From assembly GCA_036268295.1 (NCBI GenBank), contig DATAUK010000033.1:65027-129026 (forward strand): a stretch of DNA of 64,000 nt, given 5' to 3'. The notes below the pieces were generated by a model. It had not been told where the DNA came from, did not search any database, and worked only from the letters and a program-made list of their open reading frames with translations. Position numbers and translations under genes: made by a program. This stretch comes from DATAUK01 sp036268295 (lineage in GTDB: Bacteria > Actinomycetota > Actinomycetes > JAFAQI01). Positions 33,887 to 42,859 of this stretch are shown here, piece by piece (the stretch's first letter is position 1; the number at the start of each line of letters is the position of its first letter).

Positions 33887-34815
33887 TGAAACTCGTCTTT
33901 GCGGGCACCCCGCAGGTCGCGCTGCCGTCGCTCGACGCACTGCTCACGAGCGTTCGCCACGACGTCGTCGCAGTCATCACCCGCCCGGACGCCAAGGCCG
34001 GGCGTGGCCGTCGAATCACCGCGAGCCCGGTCAAGGAACGAGCACTCGACGCCGGTATCGAGGTGCTTACGCCGACGCGAGCGTCGGATCCGGAGTTTCT
34101 CGACCGGATGTCGACGATCGCCCCTGAATGCTGCCCGGTGGTGGCGTACGGCGCTCTCGTGCCGCCTTCGGCACTCGAGATCCCGTTGGTTGGCTGGGTC
34201 AACCTGCATTTCTCGATCCTGCCGGCGTGGCGGGGTGCCGCGCCGGTGCCGCATGCGCTGCGGGCTGGCGACGAGCTGACCGGCGCGTCGACGTTCCTGC
34301 TCGAGCCGGGCCTCGACACCGGACCGGTGTTCGGGGTGATGACGACCGTGATCGGTCCGCGGGACACCGCGGGGGAGCTGCTGGAGCGCCTCGCCGTCGA
34401 CGGTGCCAACCTGCTGACCGCTACCCTCGACGGCATCGAGGACGGCACTGTCGCTGCGGTCCCACAACCGGCTGAGGGCGTCTCGCTGGCGCCCAAAGTG
34501 ACGGCCGCGGACGCTCGGATCGACTGGTCGACCTCGGCGATCGTCGTCGATCGGCTGGTCCGCTCCTGCACGCCGGCCCCGGGGGCCTGGACCCGGTTAC
34601 GCGACCGCCGGGTCGGGCTCGGCCCGGTGCTGCCGCTCGCCGAAGAACTCGGCCTGGCGGCCGGTGAGATCGGCATCGATGGCGCCGGTGTCGTGGTCGG
34701 GACCCAGACCGGTCCGGTCCGCCTCGGCGAGGTCCGGCCGGAAGGCAGGCCGTCGATGCCGGCGGCGGACTGGGTTCGTGGCCTGCGCCTCACCGCCGGC
34801 GAGAGGTTCGAGTGA
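33886..34815 (+). CDS. fmt: methionyl-tRNA formyltransferase
   Basis: A 309-residue enzyme that formylates initiator Met-tRNA with 10-formyl-THF. N-terminal VKLVFAGTPQVALPSLDALL, the catalytic-domain VNLHFSILPAWRGAAPVPHAL (Asn-His of the family) and a C-terminal OB domain are seen. The GTG at 33886 overlaps the def TAG by one base; the longer frame lies inside def. It acts before Def in the same cycle. Confidence 0.96.
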   Translation: MKLVFAGTPQVALPSLDALLTSVRHDVVAVITRPDAKAGRGRRITASPVKERALDAGIEVLTPTRASDPEFLDRMSTIAPECCPVVAYGALVPPSALEIPLVGWVNLHFSILPAWRGAAPVPHALRAGDELTGASTFLLEPGLDTGPVFGVMTTVIGPRDTAGELLERLAVDGANLLTATLDGIEDGTVAAVPQPAEGVSLAPKVTAADARIDWSTSAIVVDRLVRSCTPAPGAWTRLRDRRVGLGPVLPLAEELGLAAGEIGIDGAGVVVGTQTGPVRLGEVRPEGRPSMPAADWVRGLRLTAGERFE

Positions 34816-34822
34816 CCCGGAC

Positions 34823-36187
34823 GTGATAGCGCCGGCAACCTCCGACGCCGCCAGGCGCGCAGCGGTTGATGTCGTGCTGGCCGTTGATCGCGACGGTGCG
34901 TACGCCAACCTGTTGCTGCCGCGACTGCTCCGGGAGCGCTCGATCTCGGGCATCGACGCCGCCTTCGCGACCGAGCTGGCCTACGGATCGCTGCGTTACA
35001 GCGGGGTTCTCGACGCCGTGATCGCGGCCGGCGCCAAGCGGGAGGTGGCGTCGCTCGACCCAGCCGTGCGCGCCGTGCTGCGGCTTGGCGCCTACCAGTT
35101 GCTGCACACCCGGGTGCCACCGCACGCCGCGGTCTCCTCGACCGTCGACCTGTCGCGGGAGGTGGCCGGCCCGAAACCCGCCGGTCTCGTGAATGCGGTG
35201 TTGCGTCGAGTCGCCGAACGGGACTGGTCCGGCTGGGTCGAGCAGCTGGCTCCGGCCGGTGACCTGGTCGGCCGGCTGGCGTTCGAACGCGGCTATCCAC
35301 GCTGGGTAGCGACGGCCTGGCTCGATGCCCTCGGAGGCGATCCTGCCGAGCTCGATCGCGCGATGGCCGAGCAGCGACCGGCAACCCACCTCGTTGCCCG
35401 CCCCGGGCGGATCGCCCGCGACGAGCTGCTCGCGGCTGCCGGCTCTGAGGCGACAGCGGGTCCGTGGTCGCCGTACGCCGTGCGGCTCGCGGGTGGCGAC
35501 CCGGCCGCGATCGCCGCGATCCGCGACCGCCGGGCCGGCGTCCAGGACGAGGGCAGCCAGCTGGTCGCGCTGGCCCTGGCAGCGGCCCCGGTCGAGGGTC
35601 GCGATCAGCGCTGGCTCGATGCCTGCGCCGGTCCGGGCGGCAAAGCGAGCCTGCTTGCGGGTCTGCTTCCCGCCGGCGGCACGCTGCTGGCCTGCGACGT
35701 CGCCCCCCACCGAGCCGGCCTGGTCCGGCAGGCGACGGGCGGTGTCTCGATGACGACGGTGATCGTCGCTGACGCGACCCGACCGGCATGGCGGGACGGC
35801 GGCTTCGACCGGGTGCTTGTCGACGCGCCGTGCACCGGACTGGGCGCATTGCGCCGCCGGCCCGAGATCCGGTGGCGGCGCCAGCCGGAGGACGTGAGTC
35901 GGTTGCAGCAGCTCCAACACGAGCTGCTCGGCGCCGCGATCGACTCGACCCGACCGGGTGGCGTGGTCGGCTACGCGACCTGCTCCCCGCATCTGGCCGA
36001 GACCCGCGAGGTGATTCAGTCGATCTTGGGCGCGCGGTCAGATATCGAGGAGATCGACGCCCGGCCGATGTTGCCGGGGCTGCCCGGCTTGGGAGACGGG
36101 CCGTCGGTCCAGCTGTGGCCGCACCGCCATGGGACCGATGCGATGTTTCTCGCTATTGTGCGCCGAACAGAACCGCAACTGGGCTAA
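34823..36187 (+). CDS. rsmB: 16S rRNA m5C967 methyltransferase
   Basis: A 454-residue NusB-domain plus SAM-methyltransferase protein. The NusB-like N-terminus (ARRAAVDVVLAVDRDGAYAN, residues 1-150) is followed by the RsmB/NOP2 catalytic domain. SAM is bound at LDACAGPGGKASLLA; VDAPCTGLGALRRRPEIRWR and GYATCSPHLAET carry the two catalytic cysteines. The GTG at 34823 is 8 bp after fmt; its ribosome site is weak, so coupling to fmt is likely. Confidence 0.93.
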   Translation: MIAPATSDAARRAAVDVVLAVDRDGAYANLLLPRLLRERSISGIDAAFATELAYGSLRYSGVLDAVIAAGAKREVASLDPAVRAVLRLGAYQLLHTRVPPHAAVSSTVDLSREVAGPKPAGLVNAVLRRVAERDWSGWVEQLAPAGDLVGRLAFERGYPRWVATAWLDALGGDPAELDRAMAEQRPATHLVARPGRIARDELLAAAGSEATAGPWSPYAVRLAGGDPAAIAAIRDRRAGVQDEGSQLVALALAAAPVEGRDQRWLDACAGPGGKASLLAGLLPAGGTLLACDVAPHRAGLVRQATGGVSMTTVIVADATRPAWRDGGFDRVLVDAPCTGLGALRRRPEIRWRRQPEDVSRLQQLQHELLGAAIDSTRPGGVVGYATCSPHLAETREVIQSILGARSDIEEIDARPMLPGLPGLGDGPSVQLWPHRHGTDAMFLAIVRRTEPQLG

Positions 36188-36271
36188 CCCCGGCAGCCGG
36201 TCGGGCCCTAAACTGATCATTTCGGGGAGTCACCGTCCCGCCGGGTTCGGACGACCGCAGAAGGCGAGCAG

Positions 36272-36955
36272 ATGCAGATCGCGCCGAGCATCCTCGCGGC
36301 TGATTTCGCCCGCCTCGCCGACGAGATCGACGTCCTCGGCACCGACGCCGACTGGGTGCACGTCGACGTGATGGACAACCATTTCGTTCCTAACCTCACC
36401 CTCGGTCTGCCGGTCGTCGAGTCGCTGCTCAAGCACACCTCGCTGCCGCTCGACTGCCATCTGATGATCGATGACCCGGACCGATGGGCGCCGGCGTACG
36501 CCGAGGCCGGCGCGCGAAGTGTCACCTTCCACGCCGAAGCCGCGCATGCACCGGTTCGACTGGCTCGCGCGTTGCGCTCGGCCGGCGCGCGCGCCGGTCT
36601 GGCCCTCAAGCCGGCGTCGCCGATCGAGCCGTACGCCGACCTGCTGCCCGAGATCGACATGGTGCTGGTGATGTCGGTTGAACCGGGATTTGGTGGGCAG
36701 AAGTTCCTCGACATCGTGCTGCCGAAGGTGCGCCGGGTCCGCGAGCTGGTCCGGGAAGGTGAGCAGGCAGTGTGGATCCAGATGGATGGCGGCGTCGACG
36801 ACGAGACCATCGAACGCTGCGCCGAAGCCGGCGCCGATGTGTTCGTCGCCGGCTCGTCGGTCTATGGCACGGATGACCCCGCTGCGGCCATCCGCCGGCT
36901 GCGTGACCGGGCCGAGCGCGCCGCCGGCCATGCTTGGTGGCACGAGTCGCCATGA
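36272..36955 (+). CDS. rpe: ribulose-phosphate 3-epimerase
   Basis: A 227-residue TIM-barrel enzyme interconverting ribulose-5-P and xylulose-5-P in the pentose phosphate pathway. IAPSILAADFARLADEI, HVDVMDNHFVPNLT, MVLVMSVEPGFGGQKF and IQMDGGVDDETI are the family blocks with metal ligands. A TAAACT -10-like site lies at 36209-36214. The stop overlaps the next gene (ATGA). It supplies ribulose-5-P, a riboflavin precursor, just upstream of the rib genes. Confidence 0.96.
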   Translation: MQIAPSILAADFARLADEIDVLGTDADWVHVDVMDNHFVPNLTLGLPVVESLLKHTSLPLDCHLMIDDPDRWAPAYAEAGARSVTFHAEAAHAPVRLARALRSAGARAGLALKPASPIEPYADLLPEIDMVLVMSVEPGFGGQKFLDIVLPKVRRVRELVREGEQAVWIQMDGGVDDETIERCAEAGADVFVAGSSVYGTDDPAAAIRRLRDRAERAAGHAWWHESP

Positions 36956-37881
36956 GCACCGTGCTTGTCGTCGACGACGATCGCGATGTCGCGATGTTCA
37001 TCGAGCTGAACCTGCAGATCGAGGGCTTCGACGTCCGCGTCGCCCACGACGGCGTCGAAGCGCTGAAGATCATCAACGATGAGCTGCCTGACCTGGCGCT
37101 GGTCGATGTGATGATGCCGAAGCTCGACGGGATCGAGGTCGTCCGGAGGTTGCGCTCGACCGCGGCGACCGCCAGCCTGCCGGTGATCATGCTCACCGCC
37201 AAGACGCTGGCGTCGGACAAGGTTGTCGGGCTCAGCGCCGGTGCCGATGACTACCTCGTCAAGCCGTTCGACACCCTCGAGCTGGTGGCCAGGGTGCGAT
37301 CGACGTTGCGCCGCAACGCCGACATGCGCGCGGTCTCGCCGCTGACCGGGCTGCCCGGCAACAACCGGATCAACGAAGAGATCGACCTGCGGGCCGACAG
37401 TGACGCCGGGTTCGCGGTCTGTCACGTCGACCTCGACAACTTCAAGGCCTTCAACGATCGTTACGGTTGGCTCCGGGGCGACGAGGTGATCGGGCTGCTG
37501 GCCGCAACCTTGAAGGTCGCCAGCGCCGAGGCCGGGGTGCCGCCACCGTTCGTCGGCCACGTCGGCGGCGACGACTTCGTTGTCATCTGCACACCGGAGC
37601 AGGTGGACCAGTTCTGTGCCATCACCGTCGAGCGCTTCGACTCGGGGGTGAAGTCGCTGCATGAGGCCGAGGACGTCGAGCGCGGCTACCTGCTAGTCCT
37701 GGACCGGCAAGGTCATGAGCGGCAATATCCGCTCGCGTCGGTCTCGATCGGCGTGGCCACCACCGAGCGACGCCGGTACGCCGACAACCGCGAGGTCGTC
37801 GCGGTCGCGAACGAGATGAAGTCGGTCGCGAAGGGACGGGTCGGCTCCGCCATAGCGATCGACCGCCGCAACGACGATTAG
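36952..37881 (+). CDS. response regulator with degenerate GGDEF domain
   Basis: A 309-residue cytoplasmic protein. The receiver domain has the acidic pocket D8-D9-D10, phospho-acceptor D52 (LVDVMMPKLDG), T82 and K104. It is linked to a GGDEF-type domain with DLDNFKAFNDRYG (substrate binding) and, at residues 205-209, GGDDF in place of GG(D/E)EF. The usual Arg before GGDEF and the RxxD inhibitory site are not seen, so diguanylate cyclase activity is doubtful. It is coupled to rpe by ATGA. A BldD with c-di-GMP residues lies elsewhere in the window. Confidence 0.85.
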   Translation: MSTVLVVDDDRDVAMFIELNLQIEGFDVRVAHDGVEALKIINDELPDLALVDVMMPKLDGIEVVRRLRSTAATASLPVIMLTAKTLASDKVVGLSAGADDYLVKPFDTLELVARVRSTLRRNADMRAVSPLTGLPGNNRINEEIDLRADSDAGFAVCHVDLDNFKAFNDRYGWLRGDEVIGLLAATLKVASAEAGVPPPFVGHVGGDDFVVICTPEQVDQFCAITVERFDSGVKSLHEAEDVERGYLLVLDRQGHERQYPLASVSIGVATTERRRYADNREVVAVANEMKSVAKGRVGSAIAIDRRNDD

Positions 37882-37970
37882 GTGAACGGATCAGCCACCA
37901 ACGCGCCCGGGTGAGAGCAGCCTCTGACGACAGTGGCAACGCTGAGGTGCACAATGGAGGAGAACGCCCC

Positions 37971-38130
37971 GCGCGCTCCGGGATCGGTGAAAACCCGAAC
38001 CGGCGGTGACGGGCCAAGGCTCGCTCGTTGAGCCGTGGCTCGAAGCCCGCGACCCGGCCGAGGCCATCGGCCGGTGGACCTGGTGAGATTCCAGGGCCGA
38101 CGGTGAAAGTCCGGATGAGAGGCAGCGCGC
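37971..38130 (+). promoter_or_regulatory. FMN riboswitch (RFN element)
   Basis: It lies in the 387-bp gap between the GGDEF gene and ribD. Conserved RFN blocks are present in order: GATCGGTGAAAACCCGAACC, GGCGGTGAC, AGCCCGCGACCC, GGACCTGGTGAGATTCCAGG, GCCGACGGTGAAAGTCCGGA and TGAGAG. The closing P1 stem is GCGCGCT (37971-37977) with AGCGCGC (38124-38130). FMN binding should lower expression of ribD-ribE-ribBA-ribH. Confidence 0.95.
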
Positions 38131-38158
38131 GAGCGGAGGTTCGCGCGACGCGTCGTCT

Positions 38159-38178
38159 CGCCCGGCACGGACCGGGCG
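38159..38178 (+). terminator. candidate riboswitch-controlled terminator before ribD
   Basis: CGCCCGG (38159-38165) pairs with CCGGGCG (38172-38178) around a 6-nt loop. A pyrimidine-rich stretch (CATTCTTCTCCG, about 38190-38201) follows. This could be the expression platform of the FMN riboswitch; the alternative, ribosome-site masking, cannot be excluded. Confidence 0.5.
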
Positions 38179-38268
38179 GCGCACCGTCAGCATTCTTCTC
38201 CGTTCGCGTCATCCTCGCTCCCGTTGCTCGCACCGCCGGTGTTCCCGAGCGAGCGAGGTGAGACCGAG

Positions 38269-39369
38269 ATGGCGAGCACTGCCGAGCTGGCAGCCATGCG
38301 CCGTGCGATCGCGGCCTCGGCCGAGGCGCTCGGCACCACCAATCCGCGGCCATGTGTCGGAGCCGTGGTCCTCGATGTCGACGGCGCGGTCGTCGGCGAA
38401 GGCGTGACGCAGCCGATTTACGGCCCGCATGCCGAGGTTGCAGCGCTGGCCGAAGCCGGCGGACGGGCGCGCGGCGGCACGATCGTGGCGACGCTCGAGC
38501 CGTGCTCTCACTCGGGCCGCACCCAGCGCTGCACCGACGCGGTGATCGATGCCGGCCTGGCGCGCGTCGTCTACGCCATGACAGATCCCAACCCGATCGC
38601 CGCCGGCGGCGCCGATCAGCTCCGGGCCGCGGGCGTCGACATCGAAGCCGGCGTGCTGGCCGACGAGGCCGCCGCCGTTCTCGGACCGTGGACGCAGGCA
38701 CTCGGCCGGGCTCGACCCGTCGTCACCTGGAAGTACGCCGCGACCCTCGACGGCCGCACTGCGGCAAGTGACGGCAGCAGCAGATGGATCACCGGCGCGC
38801 CGGCACGCATGGACGTTCATCGCGAGCGGTATCGCAGCGATGCCGTCATCGTCGGCATCGGCAGCGTGCTCTCCGACGACCCGGCGCTGACGGTTCGCGA
38901 TTGGCCCGCAGATCGACAGCCGACCAGGGTCGTCGTGGACACTCAGGCGCGTACGCCGATCGATGCCCGCGTGCTCGACGACGCGGCGCCGACGCTCGTG
39001 GTCGTCGGCGCGGGCTGTGACACCGACCGCGTAGCCGCGCTGCAGGACGCCGGTAGCGAGGTCGTGCCGGTGGCACGCACCGAGGCGGGCATCGATCTCG
39101 GCGAGCTGCTCCAGATTCTGCACGAACGCGAGCTGCATCTCGCTCTGCTCGAAGGCGGCGCGACGCTGGCGGCATCGTTCCTGCGTGCCGGCCTGGTCGA
39201 CCGGGTGCTCGGTTACTACGCCCCGGCGCTGCTCGGATCCGGCCTACCGGTGGCGGCCGACCTGGCGATCGCGACGATCGGTGACGCGGTGCGGCTCGAG
39301 CTCGATGATGTCGCGCGGATCGGGGACGACGTACGAATAGTGGCCAGTGTGATGACAAGGAGCAGCTGA
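38269..39369 (+). CDS. ribD: bifunctional diaminohydroxyphosphoribosylaminopyrimidine deaminase / reductase
   Basis: A 366-residue riboflavin enzyme. The N-terminal zinc deaminase has NPRPCVGAVV, PHAEVAAL (catalytic His-Ala-Glu) and EPCSHSGRTQRC (zinc Cys). The C-terminal NADPH-dependent reductase (from about residue 150: VTWKYAATLDGRTAASDG) follows. The ATG at 38269 with GAGGTGAG upstream is chosen over an in-frame GTG at 38224. First gene behind the FMN riboswitch; the stop shares a base with ribE. Confidence 0.95.
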   Translation: MASTAELAAMRRAIAASAEALGTTNPRPCVGAVVLDVDGAVVGEGVTQPIYGPHAEVAALAEAGGRARGGTIVATLEPCSHSGRTQRCTDAVIDAGLARVVYAMTDPNPIAAGGADQLRAAGVDIEAGVLADEAAAVLGPWTQALGRARPVVTWKYAATLDGRTAASDGSSRWITGAPARMDVHRERYRSDAVIVGIGSVLSDDPALTVRDWPADRQPTRVVVDTQARTPIDARVLDDAAPTLVVVGAGCDTDRVAALQDAGSEVVPVARTEAGIDLGELLQILHERELHLALLEGGATLAASFLRAGLVDRVLGYYAPALLGSGLPVAADLAIATIGDAVRLELDDVARIGDDVRIVASVMTRSS

Positions 39370-39977
39370 TGTTCACCGGGATCGTGGAGGACCTCGGCAC
39401 CGTCGAGGCGGTCGAGCCGCTCGATGCAGCGGCGCGACTGTCGATCATCGGGAGCACCCTTGACGACGTTCGACCCGGTGACTCGATCGCGGTCAACGGC
39501 GTCTGCCTCACTGCCGCCGAGGTGCGGGCCGGTGCCTTCACGGCGGATGTGATGGCCGAGACGTTACGGCGCTCCACCCTCGGCGAGCTGCGGGCCGGCG
39601 CGAAGGTCAACCTCGAGCGGGCGGTGACGCCGACGACCCGCCTCGGCGGCCACCTGGTGCAGGGCCATGTCGACGGTGTCGGCACCGTGCTGGCGCGCCG
39701 GCCGTCCGCCCACTGGGACGAGGTCGACCTCGAGCTCCCCGCCGACCTGGCGAAGTATGTCGTCGAGAAAGGCTCGATCTGCCTCGACGGGATCAGCCTC
39801 ACCGTCGCGTCACTCGGCGACGCGCGGATCACGGTCAGCCTGATCCCCGAGACACTCGCCCGGACCACGCTTGGCTCGCGGACTGTCGGGGATCACGTCA
39901 ACGTTGAGGTTGACGTGCTGGCGAAATATGTCGAGCGGCTGCTGGCCGCGCGCAGTAGCGACGGGAGCCGCGGATGA
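39369..39977 (+). CDS. ribE: riboflavin synthase, alpha subunit
   Basis: A 202-residue enzyme with two lumazine-binding barrels that dismutates 6,7-dimethyl-8-ribityllumazine to riboflavin. It starts MFTGIVEDLGTVEAVEP, has SIAVNGVCLTAAEV in the first repeat and GSICLDGISLTVASL in the second, and HLVQGHVDGVG. Overlaps ribBA by 4 bp (ATGA). Confidence 0.96.
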   Translation: MFTGIVEDLGTVEAVEPLDAAARLSIIGSTLDDVRPGDSIAVNGVCLTAAEVRAGAFTADVMAETLRRSTLGELRAGAKVNLERAVTPTTRLGGHLVQGHVDGVGTVLARRPSAHWDEVDLELPADLAKYVVEKGSICLDGISLTVASLGDARITVSLIPETLARTTLGSRTVGDHVNVEVDVLAKYVERLLAARSSDGSRG

Positions 39978-41419
39978 CCGGGTTCAGCGGCGTCGAGCGG
40001 GCGATCGCCGACGTCGCGGCCGGCAGGCCCGTCATCGTCGTGGACGACGCCGACCGCGAGAACGAGGGCGACCTGATCTTCGCTGCCGAGATGGCGACGC
40101 CGGAGCTGGTCGCGTTCATGGTCCGTTACACCTCGGGCTACATCTGCGTGCCGCTGACCGAGACCGACTGCGACCGGCTCGAGCTGCCGCCGATGTATCA
40201 CACCAATCAGGACCGGCGGGGTACGGCGTACACCGTCTCGGTCGACGCCCGCGAGGGCACCTCGACCGGGATCTCGGCGGCCGACCGCTGCCTGACCATG
40301 CGGCGGCTCGCCGACCCGAGGTCGACACCGGCGGACTTCACCCGACCCGGCCACGTCGTGCCGCTTCGCGCCAAGGACGGCGGGGTTCTTCGCCGGCCCG
40401 GCCACACCGAGGCGGCGGTCGATCTGTGCCGGCTCGCCGGCCTGTCGTCGGCCGGGGTGCTGTGCGAGATCGTCAGCGAAAAGGACGTCGAGGACATGGC
40501 GCGCCTCGACGAGCTCGAGCTGTTCGCGGCCGCGCATGAGCTCGCGCTGATCTCGATCGCCGACCTGATCTCCTACCGCCGCCGCAGTGAGCAGCAGGTC
40601 GAGCGGATGGCGGCAGCCCGGATCCCGACCGCCCACGGCGACTTCCAGGCGGTCGGATATCGCAGCCTGGTCGACGACATCGAGCACATCGCGCTGGTCC
40701 GCGGTGATCTCGGCGACGGCCAGGACGTGCTGGTCCGGGTCCACTCGGAGTGCCTCACCGGTGACGTGTTCGGCAGCCGGCGTTGTGACTGCGGGCCACA
40801 GCTCGACGCCGCGATCGCGACGGTTGCCGCCGAAGGTCGCGGCGTGGTGCTCTACGTCCGCGGCCATGAGGGTCGCGGCATCGGGCTGATGCACAAGCTG
40901 CAGGCCTACCAGCTGCAGGATGAGGGGCAGGACACGGTTGACGCGAACGTCTCGCTGGGTCTGCCCGCCGATGCCCGTGACTACGGTACCGGCGCGCAGA
41001 TCCTCTCCGATCTCGGAGTGCGCTCGATGCGGCTGCTGACAAACAACCCGTCGAAGCGGGCCGGCCTCGAGGGTTACGACCTTGCGATCGTGGGTCGGGT
41101 GCCGCTGCCGGTCCGGGTCACCGCGGACAACCTGCGCTACCTCACCACCAAGCGCGATCGGATGGGCCATGACCTGCCTGGCCTGCCCAGCAGCGTCGAC
41201 GAGGAGCTGACCGAAGCCAGCGCGGACGCACTTCCGGCCGCGGTCAGCGAACGCGCCGCGCGGCTCGAACCGGCCGCGGTGCGCAGTGCCCTCCGGCTGG
41301 CACACGCCCGGGCGCTGTCACCATTCGCTCTGCCGGTCGTGGATGCTGAGCCGCCAACTGTCACGGGGCTGGCCCACGACGGCACAACGGCCGACGCGAT
41401 CGAGGAGGTGGCACCGTGA
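39974..41419 (+). CDS. ribBA: bifunctional DHBP synthase / GTP cyclohydrolase II
   Basis: A 481-residue fusion feeding both branches of riboflavin synthesis. The N-terminal RibB domain has VVDDADRENEGDLIFAAE and STGISAADR. The C-terminal RibA domain (from about residue 215) has VRVHSECLTGDVFGSRRCDCG with three zinc Cys, YVRGHEGRGIGL and RLLTNNPSK. A C-terminal extension of about 75 Ala/Pro-rich residues goes beyond the usual end near the RYLTTKRDRMGH block. Confidence 0.96.
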   Translation: MTGFSGVERAIADVAAGRPVIVVDDADRENEGDLIFAAEMATPELVAFMVRYTSGYICVPLTETDCDRLELPPMYHTNQDRRGTAYTVSVDAREGTSTGISAADRCLTMRRLADPRSTPADFTRPGHVVPLRAKDGGVLRRPGHTEAAVDLCRLAGLSSAGVLCEIVSEKDVEDMARLDELELFAAAHELALISIADLISYRRRSEQQVERMAAARIPTAHGDFQAVGYRSLVDDIEHIALVRGDLGDGQDVLVRVHSECLTGDVFGSRRCDCGPQLDAAIATVAAEGRGVVLYVRGHEGRGIGLMHKLQAYQLQDEGQDTVDANVSLGLPADARDYGTGAQILSDLGVRSMRLLTNNPSKRAGLEGYDLAIVGRVPLPVRVTADNLRYLTTKRDRMGHDLPGLPSSVDEELTEASADALPAAVSERAARLEPAAVRSALRLAHARALSPFALPVVDAEPPTVTGLAHDGTTADAIEEVAP

Positions 41420-41922
41420 GCGGCGGGGGATCGCCGGGGGAACGGACGCTGGACGGGCACGGCCTGCGGGTCGCCATCGTCACCGCGAGATGGCATCGCG
41501 AGGTCAGCGACGGGCTGCTCGCCGGCGCCGAGCGGGCGCTGGTCGACTGCCGGATCGAGGACACCGCGGTCGTTCGGGTGCCGGGCGCGTTCGAGCTCCC
41601 GGTCATGGCGAAGGCGCTGGCCTCGCAGCGTTACGACGCTGTGGTCGCGCTCGGGGTCGTGATCCGCGGCGGCACGCCGCACTTCGACTACGTCTGCCGG
41701 GCGGCCGCCGACGGCCTCGCCCGGGTCGCGATCGAGACCGGCGTCCCGATAGGATTCGGGGTGCTGACCTGCGACACGACGGAGCAGGCGCTCGACCGTT
41801 GCGGATTGTCCGGATCGAGTGGGGACAAGGGACGGGAGGCCGCGATGGCCGCGGTCGAGACCGCGCTCCTGCTCCGCAAAGTGCGGCGCGGCGAGGGCCA
41901 TGAACGGGCGGACGAGCGCTGA
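41416..41922 (+). CDS. ribH: 6,7-dimethyl-8-ribityllumazine synthase
   Basis: A 168-residue lumazine synthase that condenses the RibD and RibB products. VAIVTARWHREVSDGLLAGA, VPGAFELPVMAKAL, GVVIRGGTPHFDYVC and GVLTCDTTEQALDR are the conserved blocks. GTG start overlapping the ribBA stop. In related actinobacteria hisE often lies between ribH and hisG; here only 57 bp separate them. Confidence 0.96.
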   Translation: MSGGGSPGERTLDGHGLRVAIVTARWHREVSDGLLAGAERALVDCRIEDTAVVRVPGAFELPVMAKALASQRYDAVVALGVVIRGGTPHFDYVCRAAADGLARVAIETGVPIGFGVLTCDTTEQALDRCGLSGSSGDKGREAAMAAVETALLLRKVRRGEGHERADER

Positions 41923-41979
41923 TCGCGCCCCTCGTCCGCCGTTGACCGCCCCGCTCCGTCCTGCTGAGAGGTAACGCCC

Positions 41980-42855
41980 GTGCTGTCGCTTGTGCTGCCG
42001 AAGGGATCGCTGGAACGCCAGGTCCTGGAGCTGTTCGATGCCGCCGACCTGACCGTCATCCGGGGCGGCGATCGTGACTACCACGCTCGGATCGACGATC
42101 CGCGCATCGACCGGGTCCGATTCCTGCGGCCGCAGGAGATTCCGACGTACGTCGGGCAGGGCATCTTCGATCTCGGCATCTCCGGGCGCGACTGGGTGAC
42201 CGAGACCGGCGCCGACGTGGTCAGCCTCGGCGAGATCGGCGGCGGGCGTGCCGGTGAGGCGGTCGTCAAGGTTGTTCTGGCGGTGCCCCGGGAGTCCGAG
42301 TGGAGCTCGATCACAGATCTGCCGGAGGGAGTGCGGATCTCCACCGAGCTGCCCGAGACCACTCGCCGGTTCTGCGCCGAGCACGGGATCAAGGCCCGGG
42401 TGTTCACCTCTCACGGTGCGACCGAGGCGAAGATCCCCGACATCGTCGACGCCATCGTCGACCTCACCGAGACCGGGTCGTCGCTGCGCAAGGCCGGCCT
42501 GAAGGTGATCGAGACGCTGCTGACCTCCAAGACCGAACTGCTCGCCAACCGAGCGGCGTTCGATGACCCGGGCAAGCGGGCGGCGATGGACGACATCATG
42601 TTGCTGGTCACCGGAGCGCTCGTCGCTCGCGGCAAGGTGCTGCTCAAGCTCAACGTATCCGCCCAGCAGCTCGCCCAGGTGATCAGGGTGCTGCCGTCGA
42701 TGGCGTCACCGACCGTGATGCCACTCGCCGACAGCGAGCTTCGGGCCGTCGAGACGGTCGTCGCGAAGCAGGGTGTCAACACGTTGATCCCGGCTCTCAA
42801 GGCCGCTGGCGCTCGCGACATCCTTGAGATCCCGATCGCCAAGATCGTCGAATAA
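41980..42855 (+). CDS. hisG: ATP phosphoribosyltransferase (long form)
   Basis: A 291-residue first enzyme of histidine synthesis, of the long type with a C-terminal ACT-like histidine-binding domain (roughly residues 210-291). LVLPKGSLERQVLELFDAADL, RPQEIPTYVGQGIFDLGISGRDWV and the PRPP loop DAIVDLTETGSSLRKAGLKVI are clear. GTG start after GAGAGG. No other his gene is in the window, and the usual companion hisE is absent here. Confidence 0.95.
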   Translation: MLSLVLPKGSLERQVLELFDAADLTVIRGGDRDYHARIDDPRIDRVRFLRPQEIPTYVGQGIFDLGISGRDWVTETGADVVSLGEIGGGRAGEAVVKVVLAVPRESEWSSITDLPEGVRISTELPETTRRFCAEHGIKARVFTSHGATEAKIPDIVDAIVDLTETGSSLRKAGLKVIETLLTSKTELLANRAAFDDPGKRAAMDDIMLLVTGALVARGKVLLKLNVSAQQLAQVIRVLPSMASPTVMPLADSELRAVETVVAKQGVNTLIPALKAAGARDILEIPIAKIVE

Positions 42856-42859
42856 GCGC

